Both the position numbers and the translations under genes were made by a program. From assembly GCA_965228775.1 (NCBI GenBank), contig OZ245840.1, positions 4,340,001-4,404,000 of the forward strand: a stretch of DNA of 64,000 bases. The letters run 5' to 3'. Position 1 is the first letter of the stretch. Each line of letters begins with the position of its first letter. The notes beneath the pieces were generated by a model that saw only the letters and a list, made by a program, of their open reading frames with translations, was not told the origin of the DNA and ran no database searches. Source of the stretch: JANQMY01 sp965228775. Lineage in GTDB: Bacteria > Pseudomonadota > Alphaproteobacteria > JANQMY01. Below, one piece after another: positions 32,939-42,588 of this stretch.

Positions 32939-35900
32939 GGGGATCGACGTTGATGCTTCGAGAGGCCTGGCTTGAGTTTCGCGCCGGCCTGCGGAGCGGT
33001 ATCGTTCTGCTGACGTTTCTGGCGCTCACGGCTTATTTGCTGATCACATTGCTCAACGCGGAATACATGCAGCGATTGGGGGCCACGGACATTCCGCGTA
33101 ACGCCGCCAGCGTGATCTACCTGATGGCCACAGGTTTCATGTTTTTCCTGTTTTTTGCGTGGGCGTGGGTGTTTGCCCAACCCGTGTTGCGCGACAGAGA
33201 GGCATTGCTGCACGAGATCGTTTTGGCAACGCCGAACTCGCTACAGGCGCTGTTGTGGGGGCGGTTTATCGGTGCATCCATCGTGGGCGCACTACTGGGC
33301 AGTGCAGCTTTGTTTGGGTTTTTTGTGTCGCCGGTATGGGAATGGATGCAGCTTCTTCCCCCCGGTTCCATCTTTCCGACACCGTGGCTGCCCTTTGCCT
33401 TCGCATTCGGACTGTTGATTGCGCCCTTGGCCGTCGGTATCGGCGCGCTCTACTTCATTGCGACGCTTTATACCCGCAGCCTTGGCGGTCCGCTTGCCAC
33501 CTCCGCACTTATGATCCTTCTCTGGATGTTCGCGGTCATCGTCCTCCAGGGCGGCGACATTAACCCGTCGCTTGCCACCATCATGGATCCGTCCCTCTTT
33601 AGTTTCGCCCTTGCGGAGACCGACACGTGGACACCCCAACAAAAGACATGGGGCTTTCTGCCCGTAACGCCGAGCCTTCAGATCAACCGTATTCTATGGG
33701 GTATTGTGCCTCTTCTCGTATTGGCTTGGACGCTGCATCGGCTGACAAGAGAAACGCTCGTGCTCGAAGGGGGGAGCCCATCGAGTGTCACAAAGCGCGC
33801 GCGAGCCGAAATCAAACCGTCAGCTCTCAAACCAATTGACGGTCTGACCGCTGCCATGCCGAGGCCGTCACAACAGCGCTGGAGCCAGGCTTTCGTCTTG
33901 GAAACCGGCTGGCAGCTCAATCAAATTTTTAGAAGCCGTGCCTGGTGGGCAGGGCTGGCAATTCTGTTTTCCGTCGGCTTGGGCAATACATTCGTCCACA
34001 TCATCTGGCATGCGGAAGGCCCCATGGTGCCCAATCCCGGGATGTTGCTTCCGCTGCTCAACGAGTCGGTTTTCCTGGTCATTGTTTTCGTCGTTGCGGG
34101 GCTTACCGGCCTTATTTGCAGGCGCGATCATGTGCTGGGATTGGACACAATGTTTGATGTGGCAATTGCGCCTTACTGGTTGCGCCTTTTCGCGCGCGCG
34201 GTAACGGTCATTGTCGTAGCGGCAATACTCTCCTTGGTCCCCAGCCTATCCGCACTCATTGCAACGGTACTTGTCGCCCCCCAATATCTCGATATCGTCT
34301 TTTATCTGAACTTCCAATTGCTCTTGATTGCACCGTCTCAGATCGAAATGGCGCTTATTGTCTTGCTCGTCCACACATTGATCCGGCGCACCGGCCTTGC
34401 CTATGCCATGTCGATGTTTGTCATCTTTATACTGATCGTAAACCACGAACTTGAGCTGGTCACTTATCCGCCTTTGGAAGTGGGGATCCCTGGCCGCACA
34501 AATTTCTCACCGCTGACAGGCTGGGCTCCCTGGGCTGGTTACTTGCTAACGCTGGATGTGTTCAAACTCGCCCTTGGCGGCCTCGTAGTTGCCGCAGCCG
34601 GTGTCTTACTGCCGCGCGGTTTCGACAGCCGCTTGCAACATGGCTTCAGGCAAGTAAGAGCGCGGATCGCGGGGCCATCCGGCGTCTTGGCGGTACTGGC
34701 CGTGGTGGCTTTGGTCGGCACCGGCTTGCTTCTGCAAAATCAACTCATCGAGGAAGGTGGATATCAAGTCGCTCAAGCCGAACGGGCCGAAGATGCCGCT
34801 TGGGAAAAACGCTGGTTCCCGGATGAAACGAATTCCTCGTCCTTCTCGGTGGAGGGCGGTGATCTTCGGCTGACAATCGACAGGGAAACACGAGCGATAA
34901 ATGGCCACTGGCGTTTGCGCCAGGTGATTGCGCGGGAGGGCTACTTGCATGCGGATCTACCGCACGGCTTGGAGGTAACGAAAGCCTCCGTGGGCGGACA
35001 TGAGGCCGAAACGCAGGCGCAATACGACCACATGGCCATTCCTCTTGGCGACTGCGCAACACGCGGCTGCGACGTTACGCTCAATTGGTCGGTTCGGTGG
35101 AAGGGGTGGTCGGCTGCCGGGGATGCCTCTTGGTCGACACCGACCGGACACTGGCTTCGGGCGGAAGATGTGGCCCCGCGCCTCGGCCTGAACTCCGACC
35201 GCCTCCTTCGCGGGGCCGCGACCCGGCAGGATTTTGGTCTTGACGGTGAAATGCGTTTGCCGGAAGCCCAGGCGGCGACGGCAAGTCATGCGATCGCGCC
35301 CGCCGGCGACTGGCGGTGGCAGGTCGGCTTTCTCGAAAACAGTCAGGAAGTGGACATTTTAGGTAATCCCGCAGGCTCGACCAATGCGCCTTTGGATTTT
35401 GCCGCCCTGTGGGGCACACAGGTCAAATCGTCCAGGTCAGGCGATATTCAGATCGCTCACGCCCGACAGAACGCCGGACAGATCAATGGCGTGGCCATGG
35501 ATACTTCTGACATGCAAGCGTGTGTGTCGCGGCGTCTCGGCACGCCTATCACCGTCAATCAAGTGTTGCAATGGCCGCGCGGGCTTGGTGCGACTGCCGT
35601 CAGTGGCGATACGTTACAGCTTGCCGAAGATCCCCATTGGGACATTGCCGACCGCGGCGTCGGGCGATGGTTGCGCCGGGCTGAGATTGCGAAAGCGCTG
35701 GCGCGCCGCCAGCTTGTGGACATGACTGATTTACGTAGCACGTCGGGGGCCTTATGGGTCAGCGAAGGCGTCGCGGGGGCCATCGGCGTTTTGTGCGTGG
35801 CGGATACGGACGGTCTGGATGCATTCGCAAAGATACTCACCCGCTATTCCGAGGCGGCGACGACGGCTCTGGCTTTGAGTGAAGTTCCGGTCGGCGCCCT

Positions 35901-36348
35901 TGCCGCCGCAGAATCCGATAGTTGGGTGACGGATTACGCCCCTCTCGCCACGCTTGATTGGGCCGCGCAGCAGACGCCGGATACACTCAAAGCGCTGCTG
36001 GCGGAAATTAAATCAAGGCAAGACATTCACAGTGTATTGGCTAGCCGGACAGGGCAGGTCACCGCGGACAACATGCTCGGCAAACCGCTGGCATCCAGTC
36101 TTAATTTGGTGACAGAGAACAATCTCATTCACGTGAACGGCACGCGCTGGGCATGGCGGGATGGCGGCTGGCACGAGCTGGAGGCAACACCGCAATATCG
36201 CATTCTTTCATCAGTCAACGGAGTGGTCCGGCCGACGGAAACCATCGCAGGGCCGATTTCCGCGGAGCGCCTTAAGGCCGCGCCGCTGCTTCTTCTCGAC
36301 GAATGGCAATCCTATGAGCGTGCCCCAACGCTCATCGGCGGAGAATAA
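32935..36348 (+). CDS. ABC-2 permease fused to degenerate M1-peptidase domain
   Basis: This 1137-aa protein has two permease halves: six membrane spans in residues about 20-280 and six more at about 335-600, with an additional span (GVLAVLAVVALVGTGLLL) near 590. The C-terminal 530 residues resemble the beta-rich and catalytic regions of M1 aminopeptidases found in ABC permease/M1 fusions. Where HEXXH should appear the sequence is RRAEIAKALARRQL, followed at the usual distance by LWVSEGVAGAIG, which keeps the SEG element. The zinc site is therefore lost and the domain is probably a non-catalytic periplasmic binding or scaffold part. It is translationally coupled to the ATPase and followed by a TonB receptor. 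Confidence 0.85.
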   Translation: MRGSTLMLREAWLEFRAGLRSGIVLLTFLALTAYLLITLLNAEYMQRLGATDIPRNAASVIYLMATGFMFFLFFAWAWVFAQPVLRDREALLHEIVLATPNSLQALLWGRFIGASIVGALLGSAALFGFFVSPVWEWMQLLPPGSIFPTPWLPFAFAFGLLIAPLAVGIGALYFIATLYTRSLGGPLATSALMILLWMFAVIVLQGGDINPSLATIMDPSLFSFALAETDTWTPQQKTWGFLPVTPSLQINRILWGIVPLLVLAWTLHRLTRETLVLEGGSPSSVTKRARAEIKPSALKPIDGLTAAMPRPSQQRWSQAFVLETGWQLNQIFRSRAWWAGLAILFSVGLGNTFVHIIWHAEGPMVPNPGMLLPLLNESVFLVIVFVVAGLTGLICRRDHVLGLDTMFDVAIAPYWLRLFARAVTVIVVAAILSLVPSLSALIATVLVAPQYLDIVFYLNFQLLLIAPSQIEMALIVLLVHTLIRRTGLAYAMSMFVIFILIVNHELELVTYPPLEVGIPGRTNFSPLTGWAPWAGYLLTLDVFKLALGGLVVAAAGVLLPRGFDSRLQHGFRQVRARIAGPSGVLAVLAVVALVGTGLLLQNQLIEEGGYQVAQAERAEDAAWEKRWFPDETNSSSFSVEGGDLRLTIDRETRAINGHWRLRQVIAREGYLHADLPHGLEVTKASVGGHEAETQAQYDHMAIPLGDCATRGCDVTLNWSVRWKGWSAAGDASWSTPTGHWLRAEDVAPRLGLNSDRLLRGAATRQDFGLDGEMRLPEAQAATASHAIAPAGDWRWQVGFLENSQEVDILGNPAGSTNAPLDFAALWGTQVKSSRSGDIQIAHARQNAGQINGVAMDTSDMQACVSRRLGTPITVNQVLQWPRGLGATAVSGDTLQLAEDPHWDIADRGVGRWLRRAEIAKALARRQLVDMTDLRSTSGALWVSEGVAGAIGVLCVADTDGLDAFAKILTRYSEAATTALALSEVPVGALAAAESDSWVTDYAPLATLDWAAQQTPDTLKALLAEIKSRQDIHSVLASRTGQVTADNMLGKPLASSLNLVTENNLIHVNGTRWAWRDGGWHELEATPQYRILSSVNGVVRPTETIAGPISAERLKAAPLLLLDEWQSYERAPTLIGGE

Positions 36349-36398
36349 CCATCGAATTTCAAATCACATTGTAGGCGTTTTAGTTTCAGGAGGGGGAT

Positions 36399-38504
36399 AT
36401 GCAACCCAATCGCACTTCGCATAGACATGCGGCAGCCGTTTCAATTTCCATATCACTATCACTCGTTTGTTCGATTGCATCGGGTCCGGCATATGCAGAC
36501 GACGGACAGATCGACAATATTGTTGTGACGGCGCGTCATGGGGACGAGAACGCGCAAGACGTTCCTTTCGGCCTCAGCGTTATCGACGGCAAGAGCTTGG
36601 AAATCCGGCGGCAGTTCAATCTGGAAGATGCTTTGCGTTCCGTTCCCGGCTTGGACATTAACTCCTCCGGCGCGCCGACACTCTCCAGCATTCGCATTCG
36701 GGGTGTCGGGTCGCTTTACCTGGCGAGCCGCGATGACACATCTGTGTCGCTTTCCATCAACGGCGTCCCCACCTCCACAGAAAACATATCGCTCGCCACG
36801 CTGGACGTTGAGCGCATCGAAGTGTTGAAAGGGCCACAGAGCAGCGTTTTCGGCCGCAACAGCGAGGCGGGCGCCATCAACATCACCACACGAAGGCCCA
36901 CCGGCGACTTCGAAGCCTCGGTCCGGGGCGAATACGGGCAGGAAAACCAACACTTGGTGGAAGCGGTCATCAACGGACCGCTGGCGAAAAACTTAAATGC
37001 CCGTTTTGCCATCCGATATTCCGGTTCCGATCATTGGATTGATAATGTTCAGACAGGCGATCCAATCACAACACCGACGGATCTGGCATTGCGGGGCAGT
37101 CTTTTGTGGGAGCAAGGTAGCACCTCTGTCTATCTGACGGCGGAGTATCAAGACACGGAAGACCAAGTTGCGATTCAGTTGCTGCGGCCATTTGGCGATG
37201 ACCCGTTTTTCGATGTCGATCCGGGACGTTTCGAAAACAACGAAAAGACTCTGGATCGGTATACGGCCACAATAAGTCATGACTTCACCGGCAGCCGCCT
37301 TACCTCCATCACAGCGTACACCACTTACGATCTGTTCAATGAAGTAAGCTTCGATCGCAGGCTCAACCAGGCTCTGTTTTCGTTTTCGGGCGAAACCATC
37401 CAAGAACAAAGCGCTGATGAAAGGGTGATCACTCAGGATTTACGTTGGACCTCTTTGCCGGACTCTTCCATTTTTTGGGTAACGGGCTTTAGTTTCCGGG
37501 ATTCCGACCGCAACAGCGACACCGTTGATATTGGCCGCCCCACCAGCGGACAGCGGGGCCTCGGCACGACGAGTTACGGGATCTACGGAGAGGTGACCTA
37601 TCCCGTAACGGACAGCTTGAAACTGACCGGTGGCGTTCGTGCCTCAAGAGACAAAAAAACATATGATGCGAGATACTTCTTCGGTTCGCTCGTAACGCCC
37701 GACAGCCGCGAGCTCGAAGACACCTATGCTACGGGCCGGGCAGCCATATCCTACGCGGTTACGCCGGAAACCAACATTTATGTGCTGGGCGCCCGCGGCT
37801 ACAAGACAGGCGGCTTCAACGAATTTGCCACGTCGACCACGGACAGCGAACCGTTCATAGCCGCGCGGGTTAACACGGTTGAAGCTGGTTTCAAAAGCGT
37901 CTTCTCCCAGGCCAGGCTCAATTTGAACGGAGCCGTTTTCTACAACGATGTGAAAGACGATCATTTGATCGGTTTTGATCCGATTTCCTTCGCAAGCAAC
38001 ATTCTTAATGCGGATACGGAAAGTTTTGGTGCGGAATTGGAAGGGAGCTGGAACCTTGGACAAGGATTAATCCTGTCGGGTGCCGCGACCTATATTGACG
38101 CGGAAATCAAAAGTGATGTGACCGGCGTATTCGGGGGAGATGTTTCAGCCGGCAATCGCGCCCCCGACGTGCCCCATTGGAGCGGCAGCGTGTCCCTCTC
38201 ATGGGAGCACGATTTGCCCGGCTTTCTAAACCTGCCGTCCCCCGCAGTGAATGCCCATATCAGCTACCGGTATCAGGGCGAGCGCGCAGCGGACGTTCAG
38301 AACAGTTTTGATCTGAACCGGTACAGCAAGCTTGATCTGAGGGCCGGGATTTCCACCGAAAATGCAGAGCTTTATTTCTGGGGCGACAATCTTCTGGACG
38401 ACCAATATGATCTCTATGGTTTTGGGTTCGGCTTCCCCGGGGCGGAAACCGGCGCGCCCGCGCGCGGCCGAACGATTGGCTTTGGTGTTGGTGTGGCGCT
38501 TTAG
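36399..38504 (+). CDS. TonB-dependent outer-membrane receptor
   Basis: The 701-aa precursor has a signal peptide ending SGPAYA, a TonB box (DNIVVTARHG), a plug domain (VPFGLSVIDG, RIRGVGSLY, RIEVLKGPQSSVFGRNSEAGAINI) and a C-terminal 22-strand barrel (YKTGGFNEFAT, FGAELEGSWNLG). It takes up an unknown ligand through the outer membrane using TonB energy. It is 50 bases after the ABC permease and preceded by AGGAGGGGGAT, so it probably belongs to the same transcription unit. The last residue is Leu, not the usual Phe. Confidence 0.95.
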   Translation: MQPNRTSHRHAAAVSISISLSLVCSIASGPAYADDGQIDNIVVTARHGDENAQDVPFGLSVIDGKSLEIRRQFNLEDALRSVPGLDINSSGAPTLSSIRIRGVGSLYLASRDDTSVSLSINGVPTSTENISLATLDVERIEVLKGPQSSVFGRNSEAGAINITTRRPTGDFEASVRGEYGQENQHLVEAVINGPLAKNLNARFAIRYSGSDHWIDNVQTGDPITTPTDLALRGSLLWEQGSTSVYLTAEYQDTEDQVAIQLLRPFGDDPFFDVDPGRFENNEKTLDRYTATISHDFTGSRLTSITAYTTYDLFNEVSFDRRLNQALFSFSGETIQEQSADERVITQDLRWTSLPDSSIFWVTGFSFRDSDRNSDTVDIGRPTSGQRGLGTTSYGIYGEVTYPVTDSLKLTGGVRASRDKKTYDARYFFGSLVTPDSRELEDTYATGRAAISYAVTPETNIYVLGARGYKTGGFNEFATSTTDSEPFIAARVNTVEAGFKSVFSQARLNLNGAVFYNDVKDDHLIGFDPISFASNILNADTESFGAELEGSWNLGQGLILSGAATYIDAEIKSDVTGVFGGDVSAGNRAPDVPHWSGSVSLSWEHDLPGFLNLPSPAVNAHISYRYQGERAADVQNSFDLNRYSKLDLRAGISTENAELYFWGDNLLDDQYDLYGFGFGFPGAETGAPARGRTIGFGVGVAL

Positions 38505-38594
38505 AGGGCACAAACGGGCCCCTGATCGTATGGGCTTAAGTCGTGCCTGAAAGTTTGGCAGGGCTCCGATGAGGTCGGTGAAATAAGACGCTTT

Positions 38595-40178
38595 CTATGC
38601 TATCGGCAGCGTTTGGCGTAATCGCTCGAGGGGCGCGCCATCTATCTCGCCATTCAACCAATGGTCGGCGATGATGCCATCTGGCCGTACAAGGATCAGT
38701 TCATCGTCGTCATATACACCAGACGGATCGCTGACGGGCAGGCCGTGGAGCTGAATTGGAAACTTATTGGGAATGTCGCTGATCGCTGCCTTCCAGCGTT
38801 CAAGGTCTACCTGCGCCCCTGCAACAAGTGTGTAGGACGTGGCGAACCAATCGGTTGCTGAAACACGTTTTGTGTCATCGATCCAGATATGTGGCGCGCG
38901 CTGGCCATTTCGAATGGCTGGAACAAAATCCATCACCGGATCGTTGACGCTCTGAGCGTCTTCGTTTTCCGGCGCGATCAGGTCTGATGTCATTTCGTGG
39001 CCAAGTATGATTCCGTCATAGTCGCCATATTTGCGCGTCGCATGCTTGCCACCGGAAACATCTTCGCCGCCATAGATTTCTTGGAATAGCTGTCGCATGG
39101 CGTTTGTCGTATCCACGCCATGGGCAATGCGTTTGAGCGCCGCGGGCTTTAGTTCCGATTCATAGGTATCCAGGATGCGTGGGGGCGAAAACCCTTGGAT
39201 AGCGTAAGCCAGTTTCCAGGTGAGATTTCGTATGCCGGCAAATCCAATATTGTTGCCCATGCCTCCCGTAGGGACGGATATGTGTGCGGCATCACCAGCA
39301 AGAAAAATGCGCCCGCCTCGAAACGCCGACGTGCATCCCGGTGTTGGCTGCCAGTTGCCGACACTCTTGAGCTCAATGGGGACATGTTCGTCGCCTACAG
39401 CCAGACGGATGCGGCGAGTGATTTCCTCTTCGCTGAAGTCCTCTTCTTGAGGTTTGAAGATTTGACAACGCCACCGGCGAATACCGTTTAGAGGCTGAAA
39501 CGTCAGCACACCATCACTTGTAGCGCAATAGAGGAGGGCGCCCTTTCGGTCGCCGACGTGTTCGGACAGATCCGCGTCGAAAATGACGTCTTGGGAATAC
39601 AGGGCCAAGGGGTCTGATTCTAACTCGCTTCCGATAACAACTCTTGTCCGGCTGTGGGGGCCGTCTGCACCGACTAAGTACTGCGCTTTCACGCTTTCTT
39701 CCACGCCTGTTTCCAGGTTTCGGATGGTCAAGGTGGCGGCATCGGCCGTCTGCGCCACATTGGAGGCTTCGGTATAGAATCGGCAATCGATTAAATCGGT
39801 CTGCCGTACCCGTTTCAATAGTTCCGTTTCCACGTAGTCCTGACACGTCATAACCGGAACACAGGGGCTGGTTGATCTTGGAACCGAATGAAATGTCGGG
39901 CTCGGAATGGCAGCGTGTTCCTTACCAGTAAGCGATGTGCTCCATCGGTTAAACGCTGTCCAATCAGGCCCGAGGCCGGTTCCTTCAACTTCCTTTTCAA
40001 TGCCCAGCAGGCGCATCAATTCCATCGTGTTCGTATCTACGAAGCGCGACCTTGGATGCGTGTTGAGCTCACTTCTTCTTTCCAGCAGCAGCGTTCTGAT
40101 ACCCAGCTTCGCCAGCAAAAGCGCCCCTGTGAGCCCGATGGGGCCACAACCGATAATGCACACGGGAACGGTGATCAT
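38595..40178 (-). CDS. FAD-dependent aromatic-type monooxygenase
   Basis: The 527-aa enzyme has the GxGxxG FAD motif (IIGCGPIGLTGALLLAKLG), the DG motif YLVGADGPHSRTR, the GD motif IFLAGDAAHISVPTGGMGNN and a C-terminal thioredoxin-like domain ending VRPDGIIADHWLNG. This is the PHBH-type group that includes MhpA, TfdB and phenol hydroxylases, which add one oxygen atom to aromatic rings using NAD(P)H. Its promoter region contains a perfect 20-bp palindrome. Substrate unknown. Confidence 0.92.
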   Translation of the reverse strand: MITVPVCIIGCGPIGLTGALLLAKLGIRTLLLERRSELNTHPRSRFVDTNTMELMRLLGIEKEVEGTGLGPDWTAFNRWSTSLTGKEHAAIPSPTFHSVPRSTSPCVPVMTCQDYVETELLKRVRQTDLIDCRFYTEASNVAQTADAATLTIRNLETGVEESVKAQYLVGADGPHSRTRVVIGSELESDPLALYSQDVIFDADLSEHVGDRKGALLYCATSDGVLTFQPLNGIRRWRCQIFKPQEEDFSEEEITRRIRLAVGDEHVPIELKSVGNWQPTPGCTSAFRGGRIFLAGDAAHISVPTGGMGNNIGFAGIRNLTWKLAYAIQGFSPPRILDTYESELKPAALKRIAHGVDTTNAMRQLFQEIYGGEDVSGGKHATRKYGDYDGIILGHEMTSDLIAPENEDAQSVNDPVMDFVPAIRNGQRAPHIWIDDTKRVSATDWFATSYTLVAGAQVDLERWKAAISDIPNKFPIQLHGLPVSDPSGVYDDDELILVRPDGIIADHWLNGEIDGAPLERLRQTLPIA

Positions 40179-40208
40179 GACGATTTCCTATCTGGTAAGA
40201 GGTGAATA

Positions 40209-40228
40209 AATTATATCATGATATAATT
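40209..40228. promoter_or_regulatory. Perfect 20-bp palindromic operator candidate
   Basis: AATTATATCATGATATAATT is its own reverse complement and lies 31 bases before the flavin monooxygenase start. The A+T-rich palindrome with central CATG is the type of site bound by MarR or TetR dimers. No such regulator adjoins, so control may be from a distance; the TetR genes in this window are candidates. Confidence 0.5.
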
Positions 40229-40416
40229 ATTTTTCAACCGGTCACGGCCAATTAGAAGAAACTGTCGCCCAGGACTAGTTATCGCTGGGGCAATTTCACT
40301 CAATACACATGTTTATTGGTCCCAAGTTTCGAGTGAAGGCTCAACGGAACACTGCTTGCGTTTCGTGATGATGTTGGGACTAATGCAGGAACGAAACGCT
40401 ATCAGGGAGGAAACTT

Positions 40417-40839
40417 GTGACACAGGCCCCAACACCCGCGCGACGGATCGTTGAAGCATTCGGCGACTGTGATGCACTTGCCTCCATGTACACAGAAGAC
40501 GTCACTTGGCGTCTGAATTATTCGCTCCCGGAAAACATTGCTGGTCCGCATGTGGGAAAGGCTGCGGTATGTGCGTTCAACGATGCGGTGTTCAATAAAA
40601 TCTATGACGGCTCCAAAATGCGCGTAGATATTCAGGATGAAATTGGCGATGAAGCATCAAGTGTTGTTCGCTTCAACATTCACGCCGTCAGTCGGCGGGG
40701 CAACAGCTACGATGTGGAGTATGTCTTATTCGCAAAGACACGAGATGGTCTTGTGTGTGAGGTCGTCGAACTTCTGGATACGCTCGCGTCGACCGAGCAA
40801 CATCAGGGCAATCCTGTAGGTTTACCTTCTGGGTCCTAA
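40417..40839 (+). CDS. SnoaL/NTF2-like protein
   Basis: The 140-aa protein starts at GTG 40417 behind AGGGAGGAAAC. It has the NTF2-like cone fold pattern: opening helix RIVEAFGDCDALASMYTEDV, TWRLNYSLP, HVGKAAVCAFNDAVF, then strands (SSVVRFNIHAVSRRGNSYDV). This family includes SnoaL-type cyclases, ketosteroid isomerases and many of unknown activity. It is divergent from the flavin monooxygenase and the two may act on one pathway. No catalytic residue can be fixed. Confidence 0.8.
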   Translation: MTQAPTPARRIVEAFGDCDALASMYTEDVTWRLNYSLPENIAGPHVGKAAVCAFNDAVFNKIYDGSKMRVDIQDEIGDEASSVVRFNIHAVSRRGNSYDVEYVLFAKTRDGLVCEVVELLDTLASTEQHQGNPVGLPSGS

Positions 40840-40849
40840 CGGCCTCACG

Positions 40850-41233
40850 TTACTGCCAGCGTTGCGCCCGCCGGTGCCAGCGGAGCCCGTGGGCAAGAGC
40901 AAGCAAACCGGCCCCTGCCACAGTCATGATTGTCTCGGCGTCATGTAAGCTTTCGATAAAAGCAGCTGACATCAGTATAATCAGCGCAATTGTCGCGATG
41001 ACCGAAAACTCACGCCAGCCTTCCATTGCGCGATCCTGGAAGATTGCGCTGGCGGTAATTGGCACTGCAAGCAAAACGAACAGGCGGTGCAGCCATTCAG
41101 CCTCACCGAAGACACTTGCGACAGGCAAAATCACTGACAAAAGTGGTATGGAAAGACAGTGAATAAGACACAGGGCGGACACGCCGATGGCAGAGATGTC
41201 GAGGGCGTTGGACGATGCAGCATCAGTCTTCAT
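40850..41233 (-). CDS. MerC-domain membrane protein
   Basis: The 127-aa protein has four membrane spans. Span one holds SALCLIHCLSIPLLSVILP, the CxxxC pair of MerC proteins, and WLHRLFVLLAVPITASA the next. MerC relatives are small metal-associated inner-membrane proteins, in some cases tied to zinc homeostasis. It starts two bases after DUF1826 and is presumably co-transcribed with it. The tail HRRAQRWQ is basic. Confidence 0.85.
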   Translation of the reverse strand: MKTDAASSNALDISAIGVSALCLIHCLSIPLLSVILPVASVFGEAEWLHRLFVLLAVPITASAIFQDRAMEGWREFSVIATIALIILMSAAFIESLHDAETIMTVAGAGLLALAHGLRWHRRAQRWQ

Positions 41234-41235
41234 AC

Positions 41236-41949
41236 TTAACTTCCCATTCCTATCGGCATTGCTTCAGATCTTGATCCACCGATACGGCGTTTGGGTTCAG
41301 ATATCTGCTTTGCGAGAGTATCGTCGAGACAAGCCACCGAATCCAGCACAAGGATCAATCGCGTCTCGCCCGTTCCAGCAATGGGGGGCGAGCGGTGGCG
41401 CAGTTCTTCCGCCGTTTTCGTAGGCCATCTTCTGCCGCGCAAAACGATAGGATCACCCGTGCGCACATTGAATACCTGATCAGGATCGTTTTCGCCGCAA
41501 GGGACACCATATTGGGTGCCCCGCCCGCGATAGGTGCAAATCAACCGTGCACGGACCATATCTATGTGAAACTTACGGCAGGCATCGTCTGAAACTACGT
41601 CAAAACGCAGCTGCAAATATGGGGCTGACATGATCTGCGAAAATGTCTCCGCAAGGTGGCACACATCTTCTTTGAACCATTCGAGATTGGGGCCTTCAGG
41701 CATCTTTGATGTATCGCAGATCTCAGTAATAAGGACGCGCATTTCGTGAGGTGGTACAATGGCCCGAACGGAGGGCAAATTTTGAGGAGTAATGTCGTCC
41801 ATCCAATTCGGGAAATCGTCTGGTATCTGCCGCTGCCAGATGACACCACCGATGTCTTCCGTACCGATGAGGCAGAGGTCTTCTGCACGATCCACTAATT
41901 TGACTGGCGCCCGCAGAGTTGCTGCTGGTACTTCGTTTGGAGGCGTCAC
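41236..41949 (-). CDS. DUF1826 family protein
   Basis: The 237-aa sequence shows the DUF1826 pattern: FSQIMSAPYLQLRFDVVSDD, ACRKFHIDMVRARLICTYRG and GRGTQYG, followed by RTGDPIVLRGRRWP and LVLDSVACLD. The conserved His/Asp/Arg set resembles a metal or oxygenase active site but the family has no assigned activity. It is often found in Zur-controlled clusters with COG0523 GTPases, as here. First gene of a two-gene operon with the MerC-like protein. Confidence 0.85.
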   Translation of the reverse strand: MTPPNEVPAATLRAPVKLVDRAEDLCLIGTEDIGGVIWQRQIPDDFPNWMDDITPQNLPSVRAIVPPHEMRVLITEICDTSKMPEGPNLEWFKEDVCHLAETFSQIMSAPYLQLRFDVVSDDACRKFHIDMVRARLICTYRGRGTQYGVPCGENDPDQVFNVRTGDPIVLRGRRWPTKTAEELRHRSPPIAGTGETRLILVLDSVACLDDTLAKQISEPKRRIGGSRSEAMPIGMGS

Positions 41950-42588
41950 TAGCTAGTCTCTTTTGTAAGGTAAAGTGAAAAAGGAATGGCGCGCGCTGAA
42001 ACTCCTGCGGCTGCGCATTTTGAAATGTTTAAAAATTCTCTCTGTCGTTTTTGCTTTCAGGCTCTACGGATCGGTTCAAACAACTGCTTCCGGCCAACGA
42101 GTGAAATGAAGAGAAACGATATAACATAACAATGTATGGTGCCAGCAAATTGTCCTGCGCTAGATGTGCCTCCAGATGGCTTAAACCGCCTCGAAACCGT
42201 CTCTAGGTTAGCTCTGGGCCGCGAATCGCAATCCACAACACGGTTCCGATAAGAGCCGGTATACGGCTGCTCATTGTGATTTTCGTCATGTCCGCAACAA
42301 TGCACGCCCATCTAGACGAATCCTTTCGGGCCGGTCCCCAGAACGACAGGCCGAGGTTGGGGAACGCTTTCGTGTGGCAGAAGGCTGAAAGCTCTCTTAG
42401 TCAGGACAGTATTGAACGGTCGGTTCAACACAATACCAAAGGACTATGTCGACCGAATAAGAGATCTTAGTTGAGAATTGTTCGCAAATAGAGCATCCTT
42501 GGTTAGGGGGGCGGTCTAAGCGCGCGTCTTGGTTTTTTTGTCGCATACGTTGAGGCCGGTTGTTTTTTCCGGAAAAAGGGGGGGGAAT
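41950..42588. other. Intergenic region with gene decay
   Basis: This 639-base stretch between DUF1826 and a membrane protein holds a recognisable N-terminal remnant of a cation transporter on the minus strand (42221-42311). A weak Zur-like sequence reading ACATTGTTATGTTATATCG on the minus strand lies at 42119-42137, upstream of DUF1826. The segment 42312-42588 shows nothing recognisable beyond the GGGGGGG ribosome-binding site of the following gene. Short open frames here do not look coding. Confidence 0.5.
42221..42311 (-). pseudogene. N-terminal remnant of a CDF-type cation transporter
   Basis: From ATG 42311 the minus strand encodes MGVHCCGHDENHNEQPYTGS then YR. Skipping one base gives VLWIAIR, and the frame then stops. 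Small CDF-like cation transporters begin with an HCCGHD metal motif followed by SPxYRRVLWIALAINA. Both parts of that start are present but offset by a single-base shift, and the membrane domains are absent. The fragment supports a former zinc-transport gene at this locus. Confidence 0.5.

Noticed and set aside
42119..42137. Second Zur-like site upstream of DUF1826
   Set aside because: Reading ACATTGTTATGTTATATCG on the minus strand, only four of six half-site positions pair; too weak to list as a site in its own right.
42276..42470. 64-codon open frame downstream of the CDF remnant
   Set aside because: No ribosome-binding site, no domain and unusual composition; likely non-coding in a decayed intergenic region.
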